From: CAVSRC01 sp963750065
GTDB taxonomy: Bacteria; Pseudomonadota; Alphaproteobacteria; Rhizobiales; Kaistiaceae
Direction of reading: 5' to 3'
NCBI GenBank assembly: GCA_963750065.1
Contig: CAVVPK010000012.1
Span: 124,001 to 188,000, forward strand
DNA length: 64,000 nt
Shown here: positions 7,826 through 16,140 of the stretch, in pieces
How the letters are laid out: the number at the start of each line of letters is the position of its first letter
How positions within the stretch are numbered: position 1 is the first letter of the stretch
Position numbers and translations under genes: made by a program
Notes under the pieces: generated by a model
What the model saw: only the letters and a program-made list of their open reading frames with translations
Database searches by the model: none
Told to the model about the DNA's origin: nothing

Positions 7826-8529
7826 TCCTGGCTGTCGAGGCCCTCGATCTCTTCTACGGCGACGCCCAGGCGCTGGATGACGTGTCGCTCACGATCGATG
7901 AGGGCACCATCGTCGCCATCGTCGGCGCCAACGGTGCCGGCAAGACCTCGCTCATCCGCACCATCGCCGGCATGCAGCGCCCGGCCCGCGGACGCATCCT
8001 CTACCGCGGCGAGGACATTGCCGGCTGGCCCAGCCACCGTGTCTGCGATCTCGGCATCGGCCAGGTCGCCGAGGGCCGCCAGGTGTTCCCGACCCTGTCG
8101 GTTGCCGAGAACCTCGCCATGGGCGCCATGCTGCCGCGTGCCCGCGGCGAGCGACAGCGTAATCTGGATCGCGTGCTGGCCATGTTCCCGCGGCTGGCGG
8201 AGCGCCGCCGCCAACCGGCCGGCACGCTGTCCGGCGGCGAGCAGCAGATGCTTGCCATCGGCCGCTGCCTGATGGGCTCGCCCGATCTCATCATGTTCGA
8301 CGAACCCTCGCTGGGGCTGGCGCCGCTGGCGGTACAGTCCGTACTCAAGACGATTGGCGAACTCAACGCGACGGGCATGACCTGCGTACTGGTTGAGCAG
8401 AATGTCGCCGCCTCTCTCAAGCTGGCGGCCCATGCCTATGTCATCGAGAACGGCCGGGTGGCGCTGTCCGGCACCGGCGAGGCTCTCCTGAACGACGATC
8501 GGGTCCGGCAGGCCTATCTGGGTGCTTGA
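7822..8529 (+). CDS. ABC importer ATPase, LivF type
   Basis: 235 residues from ATG 7822, overlapping the LivG-type stop by 4 nt. Walker A VGANGAGKTSL, signature GTLSGGEQQMLAIGRCL, Walker B LIMFDEPSLGLAP and switch MTCVLVEQNVAASL are all intact. Last gene of the cou-type transport operon. The next gene downstream is convergent, with only about 94 bp between, and I see no clear terminator there. Confidence 0.88.
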   Translation: MILAVEALDLFYGDAQALDDVSLTIDEGTIVAIVGANGAGKTSLIRTIAGMQRPARGRILYRGEDIAGWPSHRVCDLGIGQVAEGRQVFPTLSVAENLAMGAMLPRARGERQRNLDRVLAMFPRLAERRRQPAGTLSGGEQQMLAIGRCLMGSPDLIMFDEPSLGLAPLAVQSVLKTIGELNATGMTCVLVEQNVAASLKLAAHAYVIENGRVALSGTGEALLNDDRVRQAYLGA

Positions 8530-8623
8530 CAATCGACGGCGCGCGCCTGCGGGCGACGGAATTTTATAACGACTTGATGTTACGAAGGTTTTGGCTGCGA
8601 TCGGATCGCGGCCCGGCAAGCCG

Positions 8624-9403
8624 TCAATCTGCCGTCACGTTCCGCGGCCGCCAGCCTTCCGGCAGGCGGCTGAGGATGATGAGGCTGAGGATGTCGTCCT
8701 GGGTGACTTCGTCGATGGCATGCATGCCGACATTGGCGCCGTTCTTCATCACCATCACCCGGTCACACAGCTCGTATACGTCGTGAATGTCGTGGCTGAT
8801 CAGGAAGATGCCGATGCCGTCATCGCGCAGCTTGCGCATCAGGTCGTCGACCATCTGCGTTTCCGAGGGACCAAGGGCGGCCGTCGGCTCGTCCATGATC
8901 AGGATGCGGGCGTTGAAATAGAGGGCACGCGCAATGGCGATGACCTGGCGCTGGCCGCCCGACATGTTGCGCACGATGTCGGTGATGTTCTTGAAGTTCG
9001 GATTGAGGCGCTGGAGCACCTGCCGGGCTTCTTCTTCCATGCGCTTCTTGTCGAGCGTGCCGAACTTGGTCTTGAGCTCGCGGCCCAGGAACAGATTGGC
9101 CGGGGCGTCGAGATGATCGGCGAGCGCCAGGGTCTGGTAGATGGTTTCGATACCGAGGTTCCGCGCCTCGATCGGGGTCGTGATCTCGGCCTTGTTGCCA
9201 TCGACGAGGATTTCGCCGCTGGTGCAGTCCATGGCGCCCGAGAGAATGCGCATCAGGCAGGACTTGCCGGCGCCGTTGTGCCCGAGCACGCCGACGATCT
9301 CGCCGGGATAGAGGTCGATCGACACATCCTCGACGGCATGGACGCCGCCGAACTGCTTGAAGATGTGCTTCATCTCCACAAGAGGAGTCGAACCGTCCTT
9401 CAT
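8624..9403 (-). CDS. Sugar ABC importer ATPase, single-domain FrcA type
   Basis: 259 residues from ATG 9403, preceded by GGGGAGCAGG. Walker A GHNGAGKSCL, signature NMSGGQRQVIAIARAL, Walker B ILIMDEPTAALGPSET, switch GIFLISHDIHDVYEL. Rbs/Xyl-type sugar ATPases are usually about 500 residues with two tandem domains. This one has a single domain, as in the fructose/polyol FrcA proteins of rhizobia. It is the last gene of the minus-strand hexitol operon and works with the binding protein at 10774 and the interrupted permease at 11779. Sugar identity is inferred from the catabolic genes. Confidence 0.85.
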   Translation of the reverse strand: MKDGSTPLVEMKHIFKQFGGVHAVEDVSIDLYPGEIVGVLGHNGAGKSCLMRILSGAMDCTSGEILVDGNKAEITTPIEARNLGIETIYQTLALADHLDAPANLFLGRELKTKFGTLDKKRMEEEARQVLQRLNPNFKNITDIVRNMSGGQRQVIAIARALYFNARILIMDEPTAALGPSETQMVDDLMRKLRDDGIGIFLISHDIHDVYELCDRVMVMKNGANVGMHAIDEVTQDDILSLIILSRLPEGWRPRNVTAD

Positions 9404-9413
9404 ACCTGCTCCC

Positions 9414-10712
9414 CTATCGCGCGCTCGGAGATATCCGGCCGAGGCCGGCATCGAAATAGGCGGCAAGGACATTCGCAATGCGGCCAAGCGACAGGTCCTC
9501 GGGGCGATTGCTGGCCCCGGAGCGGACGCTCTCGTAGCACTCCGGCAGATATTGGCTGATCACCGCATCGGGCACGCCGCCGGAAAGATTGCCGAGAAGC
9601 CGCTTGTGCGCTTCAGCCACCCTGGGATGGCCGAGATAATAGCGGGCGCGGTCAGAATAGCTGAAGATCAGCTTGTAGGACACCGCCGCTGCGTTGCCGG
9701 CATAGTAGCTCTTCCAGTAGTCCGGCTCGGCCCGCATGGTCTCGGTGAGCACCGCCCGGAAGTTCGATGGCCGGGCAGGATTGGCTTCGCGCTCGGCTGC
9801 TTCCAACGCCAGAAGGCTCTCGCGCAGGGCGAAGGTCAGCCACGGCCCGACCTTGAGAATGTAGAAATGGTTCTCGACCAGCCGCCTGAGATTGGCTGGC
9901 GACTGGTAGTCGGTCGAATGGGCCTCGAAGACCATGCCATCGTGGCCGCGGATCACGTCCTTGAGCCCCTGGTCGCCGGGATAGTTTTCAACCGCGTCGT
10001 CCGAGAACTCGACCCCCGGCTGTACCACCAGCCCGACGACCCGCGACCAGGCATCCTTGAGCCCGGCGTCGAGGAAGGTGCTTTCGAAGACCTGCAGGGT
10101 GCGTTCGGCGTCGGCCGGCGAGGTGGGATGCATGCCCTCCTCCTCCACGGCGCCACCAGGCGTCGGCACCTCGGTCCCGATGATGTAGACGGGCGGCTTG
10201 GCCGAAATATGGGCTTCGCAGATCTTGGCCAGCCGGACGCAGCGGTTCGCCACCACCACGTCGGAAAGCGGCGCGATGTCGTCGGCGCACACGAAGCTGG
10301 CGTCGAGGTGAATCTTTTCATAGCCGGCATCGACATAGGCCGCCATGAGGGTTTCGGCCTCGCTCATGGCCTTTTCGGCCGGGCCTTTCTGCCAGCGATT
10401 GGGGCCGAGGTGATCGCCGCCGAGCAGAATCCGCTCCTTGGGGAAACCTTCCCTGTCGGCAAGGGAACGGACCATGGCAACGAAATCGGCCGGCTTCATG
10501 CCGGTATAGCCGCCATACTGATCGACCTGGTTCGAGGTCGATTCGACAAGGGCGAACTGGTCCCTGTCGCGGGCGGTGCGGAACAGCGCCCTGAGAACGT
10601 CGGGATGGGCCGAGCAGACCGAGACAGCGACGCCGGAACCGTCCGTCCGGTTCCGCTGGAGCGCAACCAGAAACTCTTCTTGCGCCGACATTGTTGAACT
10701 CACTCTGCTCAT
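9414..10712 (-). CDS. PF08013 (GatZ/KbaZ family) protein, probable D-tagatose 6-phosphate 4-epimerase
   Basis: 432 residues; an internal ATG at 10691 is an alternative start. Family marks: VCSAHPDVLRALF, ALVESTSNQVDQYGGYTGM, LLGGDHLGPNRWQ, YEKIHLDASFVCADD, YIIGTEVPTPGGA, FEAHSTDYQSPANLRRLVENHFYILKVGP. GatZ/KbaZ was first named a non-catalytic subunit of tagatose-bisphosphate aldolase. A member of the family in Agrobacterium was later shown to epimerise D-tagatose 6-phosphate to fructose 6-phosphate. No GatY/KbaY catalytic aldolase partner is present here, while a PfkB kinase and polyol dehydrogenase are. That favours the epimerase reading. Family call strong, reaction inferred from context. 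Confidence 0.8.
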   Translation of the reverse strand: MSRVSSTMSAQEEFLVALQRNRTDGSGVAVSVCSAHPDVLRALFRTARDRDQFALVESTSNQVDQYGGYTGMKPADFVAMVRSLADREGFPKERILLGGDHLGPNRWQKGPAEKAMSEAETLMAAYVDAGYEKIHLDASFVCADDIAPLSDVVVANRCVRLAKICEAHISAKPPVYIIGTEVPTPGGAVEEEGMHPTSPADAERTLQVFESTFLDAGLKDAWSRVVGLVVQPGVEFSDDAVENYPGDQGLKDVIRGHDGMVFEAHSTDYQSPANLRRLVENHFYILKVGPWLTFALRESLLALEAAEREANPARPSNFRAVLTETMRAEPDYWKSYYAGNAAAVSYKLIFSYSDRARYYLGHPRVAEAHKRLLGNLSGGVPDAVISQYLPECYESVRSGASNRPEDLSLGRIANVLAAYFDAGLGRISPSAR

Positions 10713-10728
10713 ACAGGCCTCATGCGGT

Positions 10729-10760
10729 GTTCGGGGCGCCTCGGCAGAGGCGCCCCGAAC
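10729..10760 (-). other. Hairpin after the sugar-binding-protein gene
   Basis: Perfect 14-bp stem GTTCGGGGCGCCTC / GAGGCGCCCCGAAC with a 4-nt loop, between the binding-protein stop (10774) and the PF08013 gene start (10712). On the transcribed strand a short AAAA precedes it. Suggests transcript protection or partial termination after the binding-protein gene. Confidence 0.75.
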
Positions 10761-10773
10761 GTTTTAACGCAGA

Positions 10774-11733
10774 TTAGTAGAGGACGTTCTGCGCTTCCGG
10801 CTTGTCGATATTGTCCTTGGTGACAAGGATGACGCCGGTGTCGATCAACGGCGCGACGGTCTTGCCGGCAATGATTTCGCCGAGGGTCTTCACGCCGAGC
10901 TCGCCCATCTGATAGGAGCCTTGCACCGCGATGGCGTCGAGCGTGCCGTCCTTGATCATGGCCTGCTCTTCCTCGTTGCCGTCGAAGCCGACTGCCTCGA
11001 TCTTGCCCGCCTTGCCGGCCTGCTGGATGGCGCGGCCCATGCCGACAGCGGTCGGCTCGTTGGCGCCGAAGATGCCAACGAGGTCAGGATTGGCGGCCAG
11101 AACGTCGGTGGTCTGGTTGAGGGCCTTGGCCATCTGGGCCTCGGAGTAGTAGGTGCCGACGATCTGAAGCTTCGAGTTGGTGGCGATATAGTCCTTGAAG
11201 CCGCCGACGCGACCGATTTCCGAACCCACGCCCGCGATATAGGACATGACGGCGATCTTGCCGGTGGTGCCGACCTTCTCGATCATCCGCTGGGCGCAGA
11301 GCTGACCGGCCTTGTTGTTGTCGGTGGTCAGGAACGACTGGTAGGTGTCCTTGGCGGCGTCGCTCAGGCCGGAGTCGATGATCACGACGGGAATGCCGGC
11401 TTCATGAGCTGCCTTCACGGCGGGCACCAGAGCGTCCGGATCCGAAGCCGCCAGCACGATGCCGGCAACGCCGCGGTTGACCGCGTTTTGGACCATGTTG
11501 ACTTCCTCGGCGATCTGCGATTCAGCGGCAGGCCCCTGGAAGGTCATGGTGTAGCCCGGCAGCTCCTTGATGGCAGCCGAAGCGCCCTTGTTGACGTTCT
11601 GCCAGTAGTTGGAGTTCGTGGTCTTGACGATGACCGCAATCTCCTTCGACTGGGCCATTGCCGGTCCTGCGAGACCGGCAACCATGCCGATGGCCGCAAG
11701 ACCAAGAACCAGTTTCTTCACATTATGCGTCAT
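10774..11733 (-). CDS. Periplasmic sugar/polyol-binding protein of ABC importer
   Basis: 319 residues; the start follows GGGAGGAGATC. A Sec signal peptide (KKLVLGLAAIGMVAGLAGPAMA, cut after about residue 27) leads into a periplasmic-binding-protein type I fold: EIAVIVKTTNSNYWQNVNKGA, NRGVAGIVLAASDPDALVPAV, IPVVIIDSGL, VGIFGANEPTAVGMGRAI, EAVGFDGNEEE. This is the ribose/fructose/xylitol-binding family. The ligand is likely a hexitol or ketohexose given the dehydrogenase, kinase and epimerase in the same operon. Confidence 0.87.
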   Translation of the reverse strand: MTHNVKKLVLGLAAIGMVAGLAGPAMAQSKEIAVIVKTTNSNYWQNVNKGASAAIKELPGYTMTFQGPAAESQIAEEVNMVQNAVNRGVAGIVLAASDPDALVPAVKAAHEAGIPVVIIDSGLSDAAKDTYQSFLTTDNNKAGQLCAQRMIEKVGTTGKIAVMSYIAGVGSEIGRVGGFKDYIATNSKLQIVGTYYSEAQMAKALNQTTDVLAANPDLVGIFGANEPTAVGMGRAIQQAGKAGKIEAVGFDGNEEEQAMIKDGTLDAIAVQGSYQMGELGVKTLGEIIAGKTVAPLIDTGVILVTKDNIDKPEAQNVLY

Positions 11734-11778
11734 GACGATCTCCTCCCGTTGACGACGCTAAGTTATCGACCTGTCGCG

Positions 11779-12822
11779 CTATTTCCGGTTCCGCAAATAA
11801 TCCACGTAGACGGTACCGATGACGACACAGCCGATGATGATCTGCTGAATGAACGACGAGACGCCGTTCATGTTCAGACCATTTCTGAGTATTCCGATGA
11901 CGAAGGCACCGATCATGGTGCCCGATATGGTGCCGACGCCGCCCATCAGCGACGCACCGCCGATGACCGATGCCGCGATGGCGTCGAGCTCGTAGGCGAC
12001 GCCCTCGTTCGGCTGAGCGGTGACCAGACGCGACATGAGCACAATGCCCGTGATCCCGGCCATCGTACCCGACAGCCCATAGGCAAACATCTTGGTGCGC
12101 TCGACATTGATGCCGGACAGGCGCGCGGCTTCCTCGTTGGAGCCGACGGCGTAAATGTGACGCCCGATCTGCAGGCTGCCGAGGACAAAGGCGACGACGA
12201 ACGGCCACCGCCACCATCAGCACGACCGGGTATGGGAATACCCGGGAAAGATGATATGCGGAAGCCCGTTGGCGCCTTTTCCGAGCGTGCGGAAAAAGGA
12301 ACCGTTACCAAGCACGCCGAATGCCTCGCCCAGCTTCGACACCGGCGCGGCGCCGGTCAATTGCAGGGCAGTACCGCGCGCGATCAGCATCATGCCGAGC
12401 GTGGCGATGAACGGCGCCAGCTTCATCCGGGTGACGATGAAGCCGTTCAGCAACCCGCAGCACGTGCCGATCAGCACGCCGGCGAGCATGGCGGCGGGTA
12501 CCGGCCAACCTGCCTTGACCAGAAGGGCGGCTCCGGTGCCCGCCAGTGCCAGGACCGAGCCAACGCTCAGATCGATGCCACCGGTCACGATCACGACGGT
12601 CGCGCCGATGCCCAGAAAGGCAATCGACGTCGTCTGCAGCGACACCGACATGGCGTTGTTGATGGTGAAGAACGCGTTGGCGGTCGACGCCGAAAACGCG
12701 ATCAACACGATCAGGCCGGCCAGCGCAGAGAACTTCTGCACCAGGTCCTTGCGCCGCTGACTGGTCAACCGCACCAGCTCGACGTTTTCGGCACTGACTG
12801 CGCTTGTGCTGCCGTCGCTCAT
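11779..12822 (-). pseudogene. Sugar ABC importer permease (FrcC/RbsC type) interrupted by an in-frame TGA
   Basis: Both halves lie in one frame (348 codons overall, normal family length) but a TGA at 12219-12217 splits them. The N-terminal part (201 residues) has the family core TVVIVTGGIDLSVGSVLALAGTGAALL and LIGTCCGLLNGFIVTRMKLAPFIATLGMM. The C-terminal part has RHIYAVGSNEEAARLSGINV, MFAYGLSGTMAGITGIVL, AASVIGGASLMGGVGTISGT and IGCVVIGTVYVDYLRNRK. Just before the stop the expected segment PYPVVLMVAVA is read in another frame. So about +2 nt were added near 12226-12245 and +1 nt near 12205. The extra bases complete a perfect hairpin. Either a sequencing error or recent inactivation; the rest of the operon looks intact. 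Confidence 0.75.
12226..12245. repeat. Perfect short palindrome at the permease lesion
   Basis: Stem CCGGGTAT / ATACCCGG (8 bp) with loop GGGA, lying inside the permease gene exactly where the reading frame slips. The normal reading frame would not need this perfect symmetry, so it marks the lesion. Confidence 0.8.
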
Positions 12823-12895
12823 CTCAGACCCTTGACCCTCGTCGGTGTGCTGCAGCGCGATGGTGCGATCGCGATCGGCCGCAGCGCGTGCTTGC

Positions 12896-14074
12896 TTATC
12901 CTGCCTGCGCTATGCCCGGCTGCCGGTAGCTCTTCAGATAAATGGCGCGCATATCCGTTTCGGTCGGCTTCACCGGATTGGCCGTGTGATCCGGAAACGC
13001 CATGGCGTGCTTCAGAACCGGATCGAGATCGTTCGGCGAAATCCCGAAATCGTCCATGAAGACCCTGAGATTGATGCGCTCCAGGAAGGCGCCGATGACG
13101 GATGAGAAGGACCGTGCGGCCTCTTCGTCGGTGCCGCTGCCGCCGAAGATCCGCGACACGGTGGCGAACTTCTCCACCGCGCCCTTCCAGGTGAAATCGG
13201 CGAAGGCCGGATAGATCAGCGCCAGGGATTCGCCGTGGCTGACCTGCGGATAATGGCCGCTGATCGGCTGGCCGGCGGCATGGGGCAGCGTGGTGCCGAC
13301 ATTGGCCAGGCAGATGCCGGCCAGCGTATCGGCCCAGGCAAGTTGCTCGCGCGCCTCGACATCCCTGAGATTGTCCATCACCCGCGGCAGGTAGGTTGCC
13401 ACCCGCCGGATCGCATCGAGCGCGATCAGATCCACATAAGGCTGGGCGTTGTCGTTGATGTAGGATTCGAACGTGTGCGTGAAGACATCGAAGCCCGTGG
13501 CTGCGGTGACGCGCGCCGGCAGGCTCAGCATCAGTTCCGGATCGATGATCGCCGCGCGGCACAACAGGTTGTCGTTCCACATCGCGGACTTGTCCTTGTC
13601 CGCCGTGTTGGTGAACACCGAGACCTTCGAGGTCTGGGTTCCGGTGCCCGAGGTCGTGCTGATGGCGACGATCGGCAACGTCGCCGAGGTCGGCGCCTTC
13701 TTGTAGTAGAGATAGTCCCACGCCGTGCCGGGATGGGTCGCGGCCACGGCGATCGCCTTGGCGGTGTCGATGGCGCTGCCGCCACCCATGCCGAGGCAGC
13801 CGTTGACCCCCGACTCGCGCGCCTTCTGGGCCCCTTCCTGGATGGCCTCCAGCGTGGGATTGGGCGACACATTGTCGAATTCGACGAAGGCGACGCCGGC
13901 CCGCGTCAGCGACTCGCGCACGTCCTGAACCATGTCGGGAATGGCGGCTTTGAGGCCGGGATCGACGACGAACAGGATGTGGTCGGCGACGGACTTGACG
14001 ATATCCCCGGTGGAATTGCGCGAGCCGTTCGCGAAATGCAGGCGCGTCGGCTGGTAGAAATTAAAGCTCTTCAT
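12896..14074 (-). CDS. Iron-containing alcohol dehydrogenase family protein
   Basis: 392 residues, start preceded by GAGGTAACACT. Group III Fe-ADH marks: nucleotide-binding GCLGMGGGSAIDTAKAIAV (about residues 93-111), PIVAISTTSGTGTQTSKVSV, and metal ligands in GFDVFTHTFES, TTLPHAAGQPISGHYPQVSHGESLAL. Cytosolic NAD(P)-dependent oxidoreductase, expected to oxidise a polyol or reduce an aldehyde. In this operon it may act on an alternative polyol or on a downstream aldehyde; the SDR alone could feed the tagatose route. Substrate not predictable. Confidence 0.85.
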   Translation of the reverse strand: MKSFNFYQPTRLHFANGSRNSTGDIVKSVADHILFVVDPGLKAAIPDMVQDVRESLTRAGVAFVEFDNVSPNPTLEAIQEGAQKARESGVNGCLGMGGGSAIDTAKAIAVAATHPGTAWDYLYYKKAPTSATLPIVAISTTSGTGTQTSKVSVFTNTADKDKSAMWNDNLLCRAAIIDPELMLSLPARVTAATGFDVFTHTFESYINDNAQPYVDLIALDAIRRVATYLPRVMDNLRDVEAREQLAWADTLAGICLANVGTTLPHAAGQPISGHYPQVSHGESLALIYPAFADFTWKGAVEKFATVSRIFGGSGTDEEAARSFSSVIGAFLERINLRVFMDDFGISPNDLDPVLKHAMAFPDHTANPVKPTETDMRAIYLKSYRQPGIAQAG

Positions 14075-14102
14075 AGTGTTACCTCAGACGGCGGCGTTGC
14101 GC

Positions 14103-15056
14103 TCAAGCTGGCGTTCCTAGGAATTTCTTCACGGCCGCCAAGGGGCGGTTGCCTTCCATCGGGCCGACCTCGGTGACCGACAGCGCTGCGGCGGCATTGG
14201 CCAGAGCCAAGGCCTCGCGCGGGGCGCTGCCCAGGGCGGTCAGGGCGACGAAGGTTGCACAGAAACAATCACCGGCGCCGGTCGCGTCGACGACGTCGAC
14301 GACGTGCCCGGGGAGCGAGATGGACTCGCCGGGCGCGAAGTAGGCGCAGCCCGCACTGCCCTTCTTCATCGCGATACGACCGGCGCCGGCTTCGAACGCC
14401 CGCACTACGGTGTCAGCCTCGGAGGCGCCCGGAAACAGCGCCGACATGTCTTCACTGCTTGGGAGGAATAGGTCCGTGCCAGCGAGGACTCGGCTGACCA
14501 TGGGAGCGTAGTCGGGGTTCGATGCGATTTCCTTGCGGACATTGGGGTCATAGGAGATCTTGCCGCCGCCGGCCCGCACGGCGTCGAACAGCGTCAGGAT
14601 TACCGCGGCCATTTTCGGATCGCCGAGCGACGAACCGGAGACGTGGAACCAGGAGACGCCGCCATCGGCAATCAGCTTCAACAGACGCGGATCGACCGTG
14701 ATGTTGGATGCGGCGGCGTTGGAAACGTTGAAGACGAAGGTTCGCGACCCATCCTCGTAGTAGGACACGAACGCGGAGCCGGTCGTCGTGCCGGCAAGCC
14801 GGGCGACGAAATCGGCGCCGACGCCGTCGCGCTTGAAGCGGTCGAGGATCACATCGCCGAAGGAATCCTCGGCCACGGCGCCGACCATCAGCACCTGGCA
14901 TCCGGTCAGCGCCGCCTGGTCAGCGAAGATCCCGGGAGCGCCACTGGGGAACGGTCCGCGGAAATTCGTCGTCTTCCTGAGCCCGCAGCCCTTTTCGAGG
15001 GACACGAACTCCACCAGCAGCTCTCCGGCAGCGAGTATGGTGGGCAGGGTTGGCAT
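14103..15056 (-). CDS. PfkB-family ketohexose kinase, probable D-tagatose kinase
   Basis: 317 residues, start after GGGAGACATCC. Ribokinase/PfkB fold: AAGELLVEFVS at the N-terminus, GAPGIFADQAALTGCQVLMVGAVAEDSFGD (sugar site), KISYDPNVRK, and the C-terminal catalytic and anion-hole motif VDVVDATGAGDCFCATF. It would use ATP to phosphorylate the ketose produced by the polyol dehydrogenase (22 bp away). A PF00294 kinase making tagatose 6-phosphate, upstream of a PF08013 epimerase, is known from Agrobacterium. The analogous job is inferred here. Confidence 0.83.
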   Translation of the reverse strand: MPTLPTILAAGELLVEFVSLEKGCGLRKTTNFRGPFPSGAPGIFADQAALTGCQVLMVGAVAEDSFGDVILDRFKRDGVGADFVARLAGTTTGSAFVSYYEDGSRTFVFNVSNAAASNITVDPRLLKLIADGGVSWFHVSGSSLGDPKMAAVILTLFDAVRAGGGKISYDPNVRKEIASNPDYAPMVSRVLAGTDLFLPSSEDMSALFPGASEADTVVRAFEAGAGRIAMKKGSAGCAYFAPGESISLPGHVVDVVDATGAGDCFCATFVALTALGSAPREALALANAAAALSVTEVGPMEGNRPLAAVKKFLGTPA

Positions 15057-15078
15057 GGATGTCTCCCAGCCTGGCCCG

Positions 15079-15852
15079 TCAGCTCATCCAGTTTCCGCCG
15101 TCGACGTTCAGCGTCTGCGCCACGACATATTCGGCATCGTCGGAGGCCAGGAACACCGCCGCCCCGCCGTAATCCGCGGGCAAGCCCATGCGGCCATAGG
15201 GAACGGCCAGTCCGACCGCCTTCTTCTTGTCGCCGACCTTGAGGTTCTCGTAGACGGCGAATCTGGCGTCGACCTCGTCCCACATCGGCGTGTCGACGAC
15301 GCCCGGCGCGATGCCGTTGACGCGAATGCCGTCCTTGATCAGGCCGAGCGCGCAGGATTGCGTCAGGCTGATGACCGCGGCCTTGGAGGCGCAATAGATG
15401 CCGACAAGCGATTCGCCGCGCCGGCCCGCCTGGCTTGCCATGTTGATGATGCGGCCCTTGGTGCCCTTTTCGACCATCGACTTGGCCACCGTCTGCAGGG
15501 TGAACAGCAGTCCCTCGACATTGACGGCGAAGACCTTCTGATAGTCGGCGCGAGAGATTTCGAGGATCGGCGCCAGGGTGAAGACCGCGGCGTTATTGAC
15601 CAGAATGTCGATCTTGCCGAACGCGGCATTGACCTTCTCGACCATGGCGTCGATCGACGCCTGCTTGGTCACGTCGAGATCGATGGCGATCGCGTCCTTG
15701 AGGCCGTCGGCCGTCTTCTGGGCTTCTTTGAAATTGATGTCGGCAACCGCGACCTTGGCGCCTTCTTCGGCGTAACGCCGGCTGATGGCCTGTCCGATGC
15801 CCTGGGCACCACCGGTGACGATGGCGACCTTACCTGCAAGCTTCATGCTCAT
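15079..15852 (-). CDS. SDR polyol dehydrogenase, sorbitol/galactitol dehydrogenase (SmoS) type
   Basis: 257 residues from ATG 15852, with GGGAGG 11 nt upstream; upstream in-frame sequence lacks homology. SDR hallmarks: IVTGGAQGIGQAI (cofactor), NNAAVFTLAP, catalytic Ser region IINMASQAGRRGESLVGIYCASK with YxxxK, and IAPGVVDTPMWDEVDARFA. The C-terminus ALNVDGGNWMS-like ending (TLNVDGGNWMS) is typical of Rhodobacter-type sorbitol dehydrogenase, which turns sorbitol into fructose and galactitol into tagatose. First structural gene of the operon, with overlapping palindromes about 170 bp upstream. Class very safe; galactitol/tagatose specificity inferred from neighbours. Confidence 0.86.
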   Translation of the reverse strand: MSMKLAGKVAIVTGGAQGIGQAISRRYAEEGAKVAVADINFKEAQKTADGLKDAIAIDLDVTKQASIDAMVEKVNAAFGKIDILVNNAAVFTLAPILEISRADYQKVFAVNVEGLLFTLQTVAKSMVEKGTKGRIINMASQAGRRGESLVGIYCASKAAVISLTQSCALGLIKDGIRVNGIAPGVVDTPMWDEVDARFAVYENLKVGDKKKAVGLAVPYGRMGLPADYGGAAVFLASDDAEYVVAQTLNVDGGNWMS

Positions 15853-16012
15853 GGCGAGCACAGCCTCCCGAGTTCGATTCCCCCACTCATTGCCCGGCGT
15901 GTTTTGTGCCGCCGTGGCAACCGCTGTGCGCAGCGCATCTGATCCATTGACGGACCCGTTTGGCGGCGCCCAAGCGTTGCCGCCCAATCTATCGAAGCTG
16001 CTCGCGCGGTCA

Positions 16013-16043
16013 AGCTAAATTGTATTAGCTAAACGTTTTAGCT
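16013..16043. promoter_or_regulatory. Two overlapping LacI-type operator palindromes
   Basis: AGCTAA-N6-TTAGCT at 16013-16030 and AGCTAAA-CGT-TTTAGCT at 16027-16043 share a half-site. They lie between the LacI gene and the polyol dehydrogenase it should control. On the minus strand a TTGACC (-35-like) directly follows the first palindrome, with TAGATT 16 bp further. A bound repressor would therefore overlap the promoter. Confidence 0.65.
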
Positions 16044-16140
16044 CCCAGAATCCTTGCATTCGGCAAAAATCGCAATCCACGCCGTTTTGACGCCGGAAGA
16101 GCGGCGCGGGCGCCGAAGCGTCGCGGTCGGGCCGTGCAGA

